64,000 nucleotides of DNA from Poriferisodalis sp965226645 (GTDB lineage: Bacteria > Actinomycetota > Acidimicrobiia > Acidimicrobiales > Poriferisodalaceae). Positions within the stretch are counted from its first letter, which is position 1. Each line of letters starts with the position of its first letter. Below the pieces are notes generated by a model. The model was not told the origin of the DNA and did not search any database. It saw only the letters and a program-made list of their open reading frames with translations. The position numbers and the translations under genes are program-made. The stretch lies in contig CBDDDL010000004.1 of assembly GCA_965226645.1 (NCBI GenBank), positions 434,001 to 498,000 on the forward strand, in the 5' to 3' direction. Shown here in pieces: positions 31,945 through 41,227 of the stretch.

Positions 31945-34024
31945 GGGCCGGCCGATCCTCTGGCGATGCAGCGCTCCCGCGGAGCCATCTCGCCACTGCT
32001 TGAGCGGCGCCGATGCGCGCGTTGGGATCCAGAAGCTCGGCCTCTCGGTCGAGCAGCCAACGCAGCCACTCCTGGCGGAAACGCAACCGTTCAGCGGGTG
32101 ACACCTCGTCGACCATCAGCGCAAAGGGCACATCGGCCCCATCGCTGATTCGAAGAATTGTGTCTTGCACGTAGTGCCGCAGCGACATCGCTACTCGGTC
32201 CAACGCTTCTTCCGCCGAGAGCTTCTCGCCTCCTGCCGCAGCAGCGGCCAAGAGGAGTCGCACATCTTCGCTCGGAGAATCTGACTTGACGCTCACGAGT
32301 TCGGACTCAGGCGACACGCCGTGGACATCCTCCCGCCATCGCGGATCCGAGGCGATGCGTGAGAACGCCTCGCGAGCGATGCTCGCAACGAACAGTTCAG
32401 ACGCCATGAGCCTCACGGCATCGCCTTCGGCAGCCGCCGCCTCCAGCAGCGAGCGCCCGGCGGCAGCGCGGTTACGTGCCGCTTGCTCGATCCGCACACG
32501 AACACGCCGACCAAGCGGCGCCGCCGCCAATCCGGCATCGAGGTCCTCGATAGGACTGAAGGTGCCGACGGACTCATAATCGAAATAGTCATCGCCGGGA
32601 TCGGGCGGAGGCGGCGCCTCATCGTGTCCGCCAACCGGAGAACTCCGGGCTTTCGGATCTGATTGCGCCCGGCCCCGAGCGGCGTCGACCCGCAGGCGCA
32701 ATTCCTCGACGCCCATCGGAATCCGCTCGGCAATAGGCGCAAGATCCGCGTCGATCAGCACGTCAGCGGGATACACCGCCAGCACTTCGGCGGCCTCATC
32801 GGCGGCCCGGTCGCGGCCTCCAGGACTGGCCAGATCGGCTCGGGCCAGGATGCGCTCGGCTCGGAAGGCGTGCAGCGGCTGTGCTTCGTCGATAGCTCGC
32901 TTCAACGCCGGCGGGTCGCTCGCAGCCAGATCACCGGGGTCAGTTCCCGTCGGAAAGGCAGCGACGAAGACATCAAGCCCGTATTGCCGCTCCCATTGAT
33001 GCACCCGCTCGGCAGCATTCTGCCCGGCGGCATCGGCGTCGAACGCAAGCACAATGCGCTTCGCCGTCCGCGACAGCAACTCTGCGTGTTGTTGCGTCAG
33101 CGCAGTGCCGCACGTGGCGACGGCCTCGGTGATGCCGGCAAGGCTGCATCCGATCACGTCGGTGTGTCCCTCGCACACCACAATCCGGTCAGCGGCGCGT
33201 GCCGCCTGCTTGGCCAAGTGCAGGCCGTACAGCACTCGACTCTTGTCATACACCGGCGTTCCTGCCGTGTTCTTGTATTTCGGACCCTTCGGCGCCGGCT
33301 CGCCGTCGCGGGGCAGCAGGCGACCCGCGAAGCTGACCGGCCGGCCGCTCGAATCGCAGATCGGGAACATGATGCGGTCCCGGAAGAAATCCGATGCGGG
33401 ACCCGAGGGTGCCGCCCCGTCATCACCGTGAGCCACTGCGTCGTCAGACGGCCTCGCTGCAACACGGGGGCCCGCGTACGCCAGCCCCGCCGCAGCAAGG
33501 CGTTCCGGTGCAGCTCCGAGGTGCACGCACAAGGCATCTCGCAGCGGCGGCGCGTAGCCGAGACGCCACTTCACCACGGTGTCGCGGCCGTATCCCCGTC
33601 GTCTCAAGTACGCGCGGGCAGGCCCGGCGTCGGAGCTGCGCAGCAGTCGGTCGTGATAGAAGTCGGCTGCGCCAGCAAGCAAGTCCAACAGCTCCTTGCG
33701 GCGCTGCTGGCCGAGGCGCTCGGACGGCTGGTCGTAGGTGAGCGTGATCCCCGCAGCGGTCGCCAGCTGCTCGACAGCCTCGCTGAAATCGCAGTGCTCC
33801 GTCTCGCGCACAAACGTGATGGCATCCCCAGAAGCGCCACAGCCGAAGCAGTGGTAGAAGCCCTCGACTCTGTTCACGCTGAATGACGGGGTGCGCTCGT
33901 TGTGGAAGGGGCACAGGCCAACGTGGCGGGCACCGACCTTGCGCAGGCTGACGCGCCGACCGATGAGCGCCGAGAGGTCAGTGGCCTCGCGCACACGGCG
34001 CACGTCCTCGTCCCGTATTCCCAT
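31925..34024 (-). CDS. dnaG: DNA primase DnaG
   Basis: A 699-residue primase that makes replication primers. The CHC2 zinc-binding domain is at residues about 37-64 (GLCPFHNERTPSFSV and YHCFGCGASGD). The Toprim catalytic core follows with VVCEGHTDVIGCSLAGI and VLAFDADAAGQNAAERV. The C-terminal third is the helical helicase-interaction region. ATG 34024 gives the standard start IRDEDVRRVREATDLSALIG. The end falls in a 13-bp repeat and reads SDTPV. Confidence 0.96.
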   Translation of the reverse strand: MGIRDEDVRRVREATDLSALIGRRVSLRKVGARHVGLCPFHNERTPSFSVNRVEGFYHCFGCGASGDAITFVRETEHCDFSEAVEQLATAAGITLTYDQPSERLGQQRRKELLDLLAGAADFYHDRLLRSSDAGPARAYLRRRGYGRDTVVKWRLGYAPPLRDALCVHLGAAPERLAAAGLAYAGPRVAARPSDDAVAHGDDGAAPSGPASDFFRDRIMFPICDSSGRPVSFAGRLLPRDGEPAPKGPKYKNTAGTPVYDKSRVLYGLHLAKQAARAADRIVVCEGHTDVIGCSLAGITEAVATCGTALTQQHAELLSRTAKRIVLAFDADAAGQNAAERVHQWERQYGLDVFVAAFPTGTDPGDLAASDPPALKRAIDEAQPLHAFRAERILARADLASPGGRDRAADEAAEVLAVYPADVLIDADLAPIAERIPMGVEELRLRVDAARGRAQSDPKARSSPVGGHDEAPPPPDPGDDYFDYESVGTFSPIEDLDAGLAAAPLGRRVRVRIEQAARNRAAAGRSLLEAAAAEGDAVRLMASELFVASIAREAFSRIASDPRWREDVHGVSPESELVSVKSDSPSEDVRLLLAAAAAGGEKLSAEEALDRVAMSLRHYVQDTILRISDGADVPFALMVDEVSPAERLRFRQEWLRWLLDREAELLDPNARIGAAQAVARWLRGSAASPEDRPAQSDTPV

Positions 34025-34059
34025 GTCGATTTCGACGCTACTGAGTCGCTGTCAGCCCC

Positions 34060-35670
34060 TTACTCGCTCATCAGCACATCCGCGCCCCTCAACACTGCTT
34101 GCGCTGCTGCAAGACGCGCGACGGGTACGCGAAAGGGCGAGCAGGACACATAGTCGAGGCCTGCTGCCACTGCGAAGGAGATGCTGTCGGGATCGCCACC
34201 GTGCTCGCCGCAGATTCCAGACCGGATATCCGGTCGCACTGACTTGGCCCGTTGCAGCGTCGTCGTAATGAGCTGGCCCACTCCGTCACGATCGAGCGTC
34301 GCGAACGGATCAGTCTCAAGCAGCCCGCCCGCCACATAGGGCTCGATGACACGCGATTGCACGTCATCACGACTGAAGCCGAACGCGAGCTGGGTGAGAT
34401 CGTTGGTGCCGAAGCTCACAAACTCCGCTTCGGAAGCCAACCGGTCCGCCACCAGACACGCCCGGGGCGTCTCGATCATCGTCCCGATCCGCGGAAATGC
34501 CGCCGCCGTTGCGGTGCCCGGGAGGTCGACGGTCTCGAGCGTCTCCGTCCACGCCGATCGGATCGCCGTCGCAGCCGCCGCCAGCTCGCTTGCCGTCGAC
34601 ACCAGCGGAACCATGATTTCCACCCTCGGATCTCCGCCTGCCGCTAGTCGATCAGAAACCGCAAGCGCAAGCGCCCGGACCTGCGCGGCGTAGATCTCGG
34701 GGCGTAACAGGCCGAGGCGAACTCCACGCACGCCGAGCATCGGATTGTGCTCTCGCCAACGCTGCGCGGCGACAGCTTCCGCTGCTCCGGCAAGGAATTC
34801 GTGCATTGGGGCGTCGAGCAACCGAACGGTGACACACAGCCCGTCCATGGCTGCCAGCAGCGCGCTGAAATCGTTCCGTTGCGCTGCCACCAGTTCGTCG
34901 AGATCGGTGCGCGTCGATGACGTGTCCTCGGCGCTCAGAATGGCCCGCTGCACAATCTCGAGACGCCCTGGCTCGAGAAACATGTGCTCGGTGCGACACA
35001 GCCCCACGCCTTGCGCTCCGAGCCTGCGCGCTGTCGACGCGTCCGCCGCAGTGTCGGCATTGGCGAGCACCGCCAGCCGACCCGCAGCGATGCGGTCCGC
35101 CCAGCCGAGCACCTCGCTGATCTCCGTCGACAACGGCTCATCTGACTCTGCGCTGGTCACCTCGCGGACGCCGAGCGTCACCTCGCCAGTCGATCCGTCG
35201 AGCGAGATCGGCGTCCCGTTGGCGACGTGGACATTTCCCACCCGGAAGCCCTCGGATTCCACGGTGACCTCACGCGCATCGCACACCGCTGGGATTCCCC
35301 AGCCTCGGGCCACCACGGCGGCATGACTGGCCAGCCCGCCACGCGCCGTCAGGATCCCTGCTGAGAGTCCCATCGCTGCGACGTCGGCCGGCGTCGTCTC
35401 CGTCGCAACCAGGATCACCGAATTGCCAGCGGCCACCAGATCGAACGCCGCCTCCGAACCAACCGCGGCGAGTCCCGAAGCCGCCCCTGGCGAAGCAGCG
35501 AGACCCCTGACGAGCAGCGTCTGCGAAGTCGTGGCCGCTTCGCTGGCGAAACTTGGGTGAAGCGCGTCCAGCACCTCGTCGACCCGCAGCTCCGCGACAG
35601 CTTGGGCTTGCAACGTCGACACGCTCGCTCGGAGCGGCGATCGCGGCGGCACTCGGTCAGCTGCGCTCAC
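34060..35670 (-). CDS. PEP-utilising enzyme, pyruvate phosphate dikinase C-terminal part only
   Basis: A 536-residue protein containing the swivelling phospho-His domain (GILTARGGLASHAAVVARG, catalytic His) and the PEP/pyruvate TIM barrel (GLCRTEHMFLE, NPMLGVRGVRLG, FVSFGTNDLTQLAFGFSRDD, SGICGEHGGDP). These match the last two domains of pyruvate phosphate dikinase. The N-terminal ATP-grasp domain is absent: the protein starts with about 50 unrelated residues. It may work with a separate ATP-binding partner or do another PEP/phosphotransfer reaction. It lies between dnaG and glyS on the same strand. Confidence 0.85.
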   Translation of the reverse strand: MSAADRVPPRSPLRASVSTLQAQAVAELRVDEVLDALHPSFASEAATTSQTLLVRGLAASPGAASGLAAVGSEAAFDLVAAGNSVILVATETTPADVAAMGLSAGILTARGGLASHAAVVARGWGIPAVCDAREVTVESEGFRVGNVHVANGTPISLDGSTGEVTLGVREVTSAESDEPLSTEISEVLGWADRIAAGRLAVLANADTAADASTARRLGAQGVGLCRTEHMFLEPGRLEIVQRAILSAEDTSSTRTDLDELVAAQRNDFSALLAAMDGLCVTVRLLDAPMHEFLAGAAEAVAAQRWREHNPMLGVRGVRLGLLRPEIYAAQVRALALAVSDRLAAGGDPRVEIMVPLVSTASELAAAATAIRSAWTETLETVDLPGTATAAAFPRIGTMIETPRACLVADRLASEAEFVSFGTNDLTQLAFGFSRDDVQSRVIEPYVAGGLLETDPFATLDRDGVGQLITTTLQRAKSVRPDIRSGICGEHGGDPDSISFAVAAGLDYVSCSPFRVPVARLAAAQAVLRGADVLMSE

Positions 35671-35718
35671 CGTGGCATCTCGCCCGCACAGAGCCGGCTC
35701 ATCGTCCCCCCTTGGCCG

Positions 35719-37092
35719 CTACAGGTTCAAGCGGCTCCCGAGATGGTCTACCAGCGCGTCGATCGGCACCCGGTCCTGAGCCATCGTGTCCCGGTCTCGC
35801 ACCGTGACGCAACGGTCGTCGAGGGATTCGAAGTCGACGGTCACGCACAGGGGCGTGCCGATCTCGTCCTGTCGGCGGTAACGGCGACCGATTGTCTGCG
35901 TCTCGTCGTAGTCGCACATCCAGTGCGGTTGGCAGGATGCCAGCACTTCGCCGGCAAGCGCGGTCAGCGGCTCCTTGCGTGAGAGCGGCAGGACGGCCGC
36001 CTTGTAGGGCGCTAGCCGCGGATGCAGCCCGAGCACCGTGCGGATGTCGTCGTTCACCGTCTCTTCGCGATACGCGGCCACCAAGAACGCCATGAGCGAC
36101 CGCGTCGCCCCCGCCGCAGGTTCGATGACGTGAGGCACATAGCGCTGTCCGCTGGCTTGGTCGAAGTATTCGAGCTTCTGGCCCGAGTGCTCCGCGTGCT
36201 GGCGTAAGTCGTAGTCGCCGCGGTTGGCGACGCCCTCTAGCTCGCCCCAGCCCCACGGGAAGAGGAACTCCACGTCGCTCGTGCCGCTGGAATAGTGGCT
36301 GAGCTCGTCGTCATCGTGAGCACGCAGACGCAGCTGATCGGCTGGTATCCCTAGGCCGAGATACCACTGAAAGCGCTCTGCGAGCCAATACTCGTACCAC
36401 CGCGGCGCTTCGTCGGGAGGCACAAAGAACTCCAGTTCCATCTGCTCGAATTCACGTGTCCGGAACACGAAATTGCCGGGAGTGATCTCGTTGCGGAACG
36501 ATTTGCCTACCTGGGCGATCCCGAAAGGCGGCCGCTTGCGGCTGGTCTCGAGAACGTTCTTGAAGTTGACGAACATGCCCTGCGCTGTTTCGGGACGCAG
36601 GTACACCTCCGCGCCGGCGCCCTCCACCGGCCCGGCATGCGTGCGGAACATCAGATTGAAGGCGCGAGCTTCGGTGAACGAGTCGCGTGCGCCGCAATTC
36701 GGGCACCGATCAGGGTCCTCCAGGTGATCTTCACGATGGCGCGTCTTGCAGGAGGTGCAGTCCACGAGCGGGTCGGCGAAGTTGCTCAGGTGGCCCGAGG
36801 CCTCCCAGACCTGCGGCGGGCTCAAAATGGAGGCATCGAGGCCGACGACGTCGCTGCGGAGCTGCACCATCGATCGCCACCAGGCGTCCTTGACGTTGCG
36901 CAACAACTGGGCACCGATCGGCCCATAGTCGTAGGCGCTCCGGAATCCTCCATAAATCTCCGCAGAGCCGAAGACGATGCCCCGGCGCTTGCAGAGATTG
37001 ACGACCTTTTCGAACAGCGACGGATCGGTCTGCGCGCCAGGATGCTCACCCTTCGGAGGGGCACCTTCGGCGGACGTCACCTGCGAGGACAT
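35719..37092 (-). CDS. glyS: Glycyl-tRNA synthetase (alpha2 type)
   Basis: Class II aminoacyl-tRNA synthetase charging tRNA-Gly, in the single-chain dimeric form found in actinobacteria and archaea. Motifs are GIVFGSAEIYGGFRSAYDYG, the zinc-binding CTSCKTRHREDHLE then CPNCGA, PETAQGMFVNFKNV, IAQVGKSFRNEITPGNF (motif 2) and GATRSLMAFLVAAY (motif 3). The C-terminal anticodon-binding domain ends RVPIDALVDHLGSRLNL. ATG 37092 is chosen; TTG 37101 in frame is possible. About 457 aa, normal length. Confidence 0.95.
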   Translation of the reverse strand: MSSQVTSAEGAPPKGEHPGAQTDPSLFEKVVNLCKRRGIVFGSAEIYGGFRSAYDYGPIGAQLLRNVKDAWWRSMVQLRSDVVGLDASILSPPQVWEASGHLSNFADPLVDCTSCKTRHREDHLEDPDRCPNCGARDSFTEARAFNLMFRTHAGPVEGAGAEVYLRPETAQGMFVNFKNVLETSRKRPPFGIAQVGKSFRNEITPGNFVFRTREFEQMELEFFVPPDEAPRWYEYWLAERFQWYLGLGIPADQLRLRAHDDDELSHYSSGTSDVEFLFPWGWGELEGVANRGDYDLRQHAEHSGQKLEYFDQASGQRYVPHVIEPAAGATRSLMAFLVAAYREETVNDDIRTVLGLHPRLAPYKAAVLPLSRKEPLTALAGEVLASCQPHWMCDYDETQTIGRRYRRQDEIGTPLCVTVDFESLDDRCVTVRDRDTMAQDRVPIDALVDHLGSRLNL

Positions 37093-37205
37093 GGGCGGCA
37101 AGGGTACCCAGCGCCTCTGCGGGGCCAGTCGGCATTTTGCGATCCGACCGCTTGGGCTCTCGGACTCGACCGAGCCGATTGCGGACCCTCGTTAGGCTCG
37201 CTGTG

Positions 37206-37640
37206 ATGAAGCTGCGCGACACCACGGTTGCTGGGCTGTGCCTCTTCCTTGGAGTGATGGCTCTGCTGATGCCGATACCGGTATTCGGCGGGCCATACGA
37301 GGACATCGGCGCCGGCGAAGTCGAGTGGACCTGCCAAATGCCGGTGCTCAGCTTGGCCCCAGATGATGTCGCCGTGGCCAACGTACGCGCACAAGTTGAC
37401 GCCGCCCACATCACCGCCGACGCCACCGGAGCGGCATACGTGCCCCCGCAGAGCCAGCACCCCCTGTGCGGCGGCCTCGCGCGCACCCAGGTAGTGCTGG
37501 CATTGCTCGCGTTCGCCGGAGCTGCATGGCGCCTCACCGTGTGGTGGCGTTCCTCCTCCGACACGCGAGCAGAAAAACGCTTCAAGCGGCTTCACGAAGG
37601 CGCAAAAGGCAACCAAGGTCGCAGTCGCCTGCTGCGCTGA
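37206..37640 (+). CDS. Small two-helix membrane protein, unknown function
   Basis: A 144-residue protein of no recognised family. A hydrophobic helix (VAGLCLFLGVMALLMPIPVF) follows the N-terminus. An external loop of about 65 residues with Cys at TCQMP and HPLCGG comes next, then a second helix (TQVVLALLAFAGAAWRLTVW) and a basic tail. Two Cys in the loop could form a disulfide. It is transcribed divergently from glyS and convergently with recO. Codon use is normal for the region. Confidence 0.6.
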   Translation: MKLRDTTVAGLCLFLGVMALLMPIPVFGGPYEDIGAGEVEWTCQMPVLSLAPDDVAVANVRAQVDAAHITADATGAAYVPPQSQHPLCGGLARTQVVLALLAFAGAAWRLTVWWRSSSDTRAEKRFKRLHEGAKGNQGRSRLLR

Positions 37641-37660
37641 GCCAGTTCCCCGCGATCCAG

Positions 37661-38380
37661 CTACGAATCGAGCAGGTCGGCACTTCGCAGCCGCCGGTCC
37701 ATGTGGTATTCCCACATCCGACTGATGGCAGCCGCGGCCTCTCGAGCATGCGGCCCCGTCGGCGCGTCGAGCGCAGCGTTCACGTGGCCAGCCGCGACGC
37801 TTCGGAGCAGCGCGAGAGCTTCGGGCGACAACGGCCGGCCGCGCCGGTGTGTTTCGCACGTCACCCCGCCGAGGGCAGGATCGAATGCGACGATGGCTGC
37901 ATCTCCGCATCCGGTTGCCGTGACGCACCCGTCGAGCATGGGCGCCGTGCCCTCGTGTGAGAGCAAGCGCAGCAGGAACGCAGGAACCAGCATGTCCGAG
38001 TCGGCCTGGTCGAGGCGGCCCAACGCCCCGACGAGCATCCGGTACGGCATCGGATCGTCACCCCGGTCGTGAACCGATTGATCGACGGCTTCGGCCAGTG
38101 TCATGGCCTTGCCCAATCGCGACAGATCCTCCCGCACCTCCGGCCAACGGTCCAGGGTGACGGCGCCGGTGACGATGTCGAGCTCGCCCCGTCCGCGGTA
38201 CATCTGCAAGTCGACGTGGCGCAACGGCTCAATCAGCCCTCCGAGACGACTGCGAGTGCGTCGTGCACCCTTCGCGACGGCACGTACCTTGCCATTCGAT
38301 GCCGTGATGATCGTGACGATGCGATCTGCTTCGCCGAGCTTGATCGTGCGAAGCACCACCCCACGGTCCCGGTACTGCAT
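37661..38380 (-). CDS. recO: DNA repair protein RecO
   Basis: A 239-residue RecF-pathway protein that anneals ssDNA and helps load RecA. The N-terminal OB fold begins YRDRGVVLRTIKLGEADRIV, with ARRTRSRLGGLIEPLRHVDL. The C-terminal helical region has Cys at GCVTATGCGDAA and GGVTCETH, which look like remnants of the zinc-binding Cys cluster of other RecO proteins. It is encoded 15 bp after uppS, an order common in actinobacteria. Confidence 0.93.
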   Translation of the reverse strand: MQYRDRGVVLRTIKLGEADRIVTIITASNGKVRAVAKGARRTRSRLGGLIEPLRHVDLQMYRGRGELDIVTGAVTLDRWPEVREDLSRLGKAMTLAEAVDQSVHDRGDDPMPYRMLVGALGRLDQADSDMLVPAFLLRLLSHEGTAPMLDGCVTATGCGDAAIVAFDPALGGVTCETHRRGRPLSPEALALLRSVAAGHVNAALDAPTGPHAREAAAAISRMWEYHMDRRLRSADLLDS

Positions 38381-38395
38381 CGGCCGGGACCCCTT

Positions 38396-39118
38396 TCAAC
38401 GGTTCAGGCCGCCGAAGCGCCGGTCGCGGGCTTGATATGTGCATATCGCGTGGTAGAGATCGTCGCGCCGAAAGTCAGGCCAAAGCGTGTCGGTGAACAC
38501 CAGCTCGCTGTACGCCATGTGCCACAGCAGAAAATTGGATACCCGGTGTTCGCCCGAAGTGCGGATCACGAGATCGACGTCGGGCATCTCAGGGTCATAC
38601 AGACGGCGTACCAGCGCAGCCTCGTCGATGTCGATGGCGGCGACGCCATCTCGAACCAGGGCGGCTGCGGCATCCACGATTTCGGCACGGCCGCCGTAAT
38701 TGAAGGCCACCGTGAATGTCAGCCCCGTGTTGTTCGCCGTCAACTTGATGGCCTCGTCGATTCGCACCTGAGTGCGCTTCGGAACGCGGGAATCGCGGCG
38801 CCCGACAAACCGAATGCGCACGTTCTTCTCATGCAGTTCACGGCTGCGACGTTCGAGCAAGGACTCGTTGAAGCCCATCAAGAAGCGAACCTCTGATGGT
38901 GGGCGGCGCCAATTCTCGGTGCTGAACGCGTACACGGTCAGCCATTCGAGCCCGATTTCGGCCGCTCCCTCGACCGTGTCGATCAGTGCGTCCTCCCCGG
39001 CCGCGTGGCCGTCGGTGCGCGCTAGCCCCCGCGCTTGGGCCCAACGCCCGTTGCCGTCCATGACGCAGGCGACGTGTCGCGGCAGCCGCCGAGGATCGGG
39101 ATCGAGACGCCGGTTCAC
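38396..39118 (-). CDS. uppS: Isoprenyl (undecaprenyl/decaprenyl) diphosphate synthase
   Basis: A 240-residue cis-prenyltransferase making the lipid carrier for cell-wall synthesis. The catalytic Asp is in HVACVMDGNGRWAQARGL near residue 21. Other blocks are LTVYAFSTENWRRP, FNYGGRAEIVDAA and DVDLVIRTSGEHRVSNFLLW followed by the Glu/Asp-bearing ELVFTDTLWPDF. GTG 39118 gives the usual length; the open frame further upstream overlaps the divergent helicase start. Confidence 0.95.
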   Translation of the reverse strand: MNRRLDPDPRRLPRHVACVMDGNGRWAQARGLARTDGHAAGEDALIDTVEGAAEIGLEWLTVYAFSTENWRRPPSEVRFLMGFNESLLERRSRELHEKNVRIRFVGRRDSRVPKRTQVRIDEAIKLTANNTGLTFTVAFNYGGRAEIVDAAAALVRDGVAAIDIDEAALVRRLYDPEMPDVDLVIRTSGEHRVSNFLLWHMAYSELVFTDTLWPDFRRDDLYHAICTYQARDRRFGGLNR

Positions 39119-39210
39119 ACTGCGCAGGGTAGAACCCTTATTGCCGACGCCATTGCGCCACGGCCCTCGTACTGTGGACGACCGCGAGAGCCGACCGATC
39201 GGAGCCGCCC

Positions 39211-41187
39211 ATGAGCACGACGGCCGATGAGCCGTGGGATCTTGCGGGACCGCCAAGTTTCGAGACCGCTTCGGTGCTCGATGCGCTCGACGACGCGATC
39301 GCAGTGCTTGGAAATCGCGGCGAGCGGCGACCCGGCCAAGTCGAGATGACGGGCGCTGTTGTCGCGGCTATTGCCGATGGCACCACTTTGCTCTGCCAGG
39401 CGGGCACGGGCGTGGGCAAATCGCTCGCGTACCTGGTTCCGGCAGCGCTCGCGGCTGCAGCGGGCAAGCGGATCGTGATCGCAACGGCCACCCTCGCACT
39501 CCAGGACCAGCTCGTGACGAAGGACCTTCCGCTGGTGGTGGATGCTCTGAGCGAACGCTTCGGCCGACAGCTTCGTACCGAAGTCCTCAAAGGCCGGAGC
39601 AACTATCTGTGCCGGCACCGCTGGGAGGAACAGCAAAGCCAGCCGCAGCTCGACATCTCCGACGGCGCGGCGACAGCCACGGCGGTCGAGATCACGCGTC
39701 GGCGACAGCTCGACGAGATCAGCCGTTGGGCTGGGCAAACTCGTACCGGCGACCGCGCTGAGCTCGCAGTCGAACCCGACCGGAATGTGTGGGCCTCTGT
39801 GTCGGTGAACAGCGTCGAATGCGTCGGGGCCGAGGCATGTCCCGAGGGCCACCGCTGCTTTGCCGAGGACGCTCGCGCCCGATCTGCCCGGGCAGACATC
39901 GTGGTGACCAACCAACACCTGTACTGCATCGACTTGTTCGCTGACGGCTTTTTGTTCGGTCCCCATGACGCCGTCGTCTTCGACGAGGCGCACCAGCTCG
40001 AACCTGTCGTCACTCAAGTCGCGGGCGCAGAGTTGACACCCGTGGGATTCACGCGCCTCGCTGCCGAGGCACGCTCGGTTGGCGTCGCCGGCGGCATTGT
40101 CGACGCGGTCGCGGACATCGCATCACGGCTGACCAGCGAACTCGAGCCGCGGCGCGACACGCGGCTCGGGGCGATCACCGGCGACCTCGCGACCTTGCTT
40201 GAGGCGGCCGACGGTCGAGTCGAACAGCTCGCCGCCGAGATTCGCACCGCAGGCACCGACGCCGACAGCAAGGACCTCGATCGACTGCGCGTCGGACGGA
40301 TTGCCGCGGAGACTTTGACGGCATTGCGCATTGCCGCCGACCCTCCGCAGGGCACCGTGATCCTCGTCGACGGCCGCAATCAACCGCGCCTTCGCCTCGC
40401 CCCGTTGGATGTCGGAAGCCTGCTGGCAAGCAGGCTGTGGGGCGAGCGGGCGTCGATACTGACAAGTGCCACCTTGGGACGGCACTACCTCAAGCGTCTC
40501 GGCGTTCCCGCCGATGACCACACTTATCTCGCAGTCGACAGCCCGTTCGACTATCGCTCGAACGCGCTGCTGTACTGCGCCCGGCATCTTCCCGCTCCGA
40601 CATCGGACACGTTCCGCGCGCTGGCGTCAGATGAGCTTGCCGATTTGGTGACCGCGGCCGGGGGTCGCACACTCGCCCTGTTCACGAGCTGGAGAGCGCT
40701 GTCTGACACCGCAGATGCGCTCGAAGAGCGCCTGAGTGGGATCACTGTGCTGCGACAGGGCGGCCGACTGACAAATGTGGCTCTGCTTGATGCGCTGGCC
40801 GCGAACGCCGCGACCGTTGTCTGCGCCACCATGAGCTTCTGGCAGGGCGTGGACATCGCCGGGCCCGCATTGTCGCTGTTGGCAATCGACCGGCTCCCGT
40901 TCGCCCGGCCCAACGAACCGTTGCATCAGGCGCGTCGCGAAGCGGCAGGCGAGGACGCGTTCATGGCGGTGGACGTACCTCACGCCGCAGACCTGCTGGC
41001 CCAGGGCGTCGGCCGCCTCATCCGCACGATGACCGACCGCGGCGTGGTCGCGGTGCTTGACTCGCGTCTTGCCACCGCCCGCTACAGATCCCGTCTGCTC
41101 GATCCGCTGCCGCCGATGCCTCGCACGGTCGACCGCGCTGACGCAGTCGAGTTTCTTGGCCGCATCCGCGACCACAACGCAACCTGA
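39211..41187 (+). CDS. dinG: DinG/XPD-like ATP-dependent helicase
   Basis: A 658-residue superfamily 2 helicase. Walker A is LCQAGTGVGKSLAYLVP near residue 63, and the DEAH box is AVVFDEAHQLEP. Four Cys between them (NYLCRHRW, ECVGAEACPEGHRCF) are spaced as ligands of the 4Fe-4S cluster of the DinG/XPD group. Motif VI is at GVGRLIRTMTDRG. It unwinds DNA or R-loops during repair. No SOS box is seen in its 90-bp upstream gap, which it shares with uppS. Confidence 0.9.
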   Translation: MSTTADEPWDLAGPPSFETASVLDALDDAIAVLGNRGERRPGQVEMTGAVVAAIADGTTLLCQAGTGVGKSLAYLVPAALAAAAGKRIVIATATLALQDQLVTKDLPLVVDALSERFGRQLRTEVLKGRSNYLCRHRWEEQQSQPQLDISDGAATATAVEITRRRQLDEISRWAGQTRTGDRAELAVEPDRNVWASVSVNSVECVGAEACPEGHRCFAEDARARSARADIVVTNQHLYCIDLFADGFLFGPHDAVVFDEAHQLEPVVTQVAGAELTPVGFTRLAAEARSVGVAGGIVDAVADIASRLTSELEPRRDTRLGAITGDLATLLEAADGRVEQLAAEIRTAGTDADSKDLDRLRVGRIAAETLTALRIAADPPQGTVILVDGRNQPRLRLAPLDVGSLLASRLWGERASILTSATLGRHYLKRLGVPADDHTYLAVDSPFDYRSNALLYCARHLPAPTSDTFRALASDELADLVTAAGGRTLALFTSWRALSDTADALEERLSGITVLRQGGRLTNVALLDALAANAATVVCATMSFWQGVDIAGPALSLLAIDRLPFARPNEPLHQARREAAGEDAFMAVDVPHAADLLAQGVGRLIRTMTDRGVVAVLDSRLATARYRSRLLDPLPPMPRTVDRADAVEFLGRIRDHNAT

Positions 41188-41227
41188 ACCGTCGTGTCGA
41201 TGCCCCGGATCATGGAGATCCGTCGCG

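Noticed and set aside
37661..38896. Plus-strand open frames over recO and uppS
   Set aside because: They are antisense shadows with no motifs; the minus strand carries conserved RecO and prenyltransferase motifs.
39115..40017. Long minus-strand open frame opposite the DinG-like helicase
   Set aside because: It has shadow-type composition (His/Arg-rich, no family motifs), while the plus strand encodes clear helicase motifs throughout.
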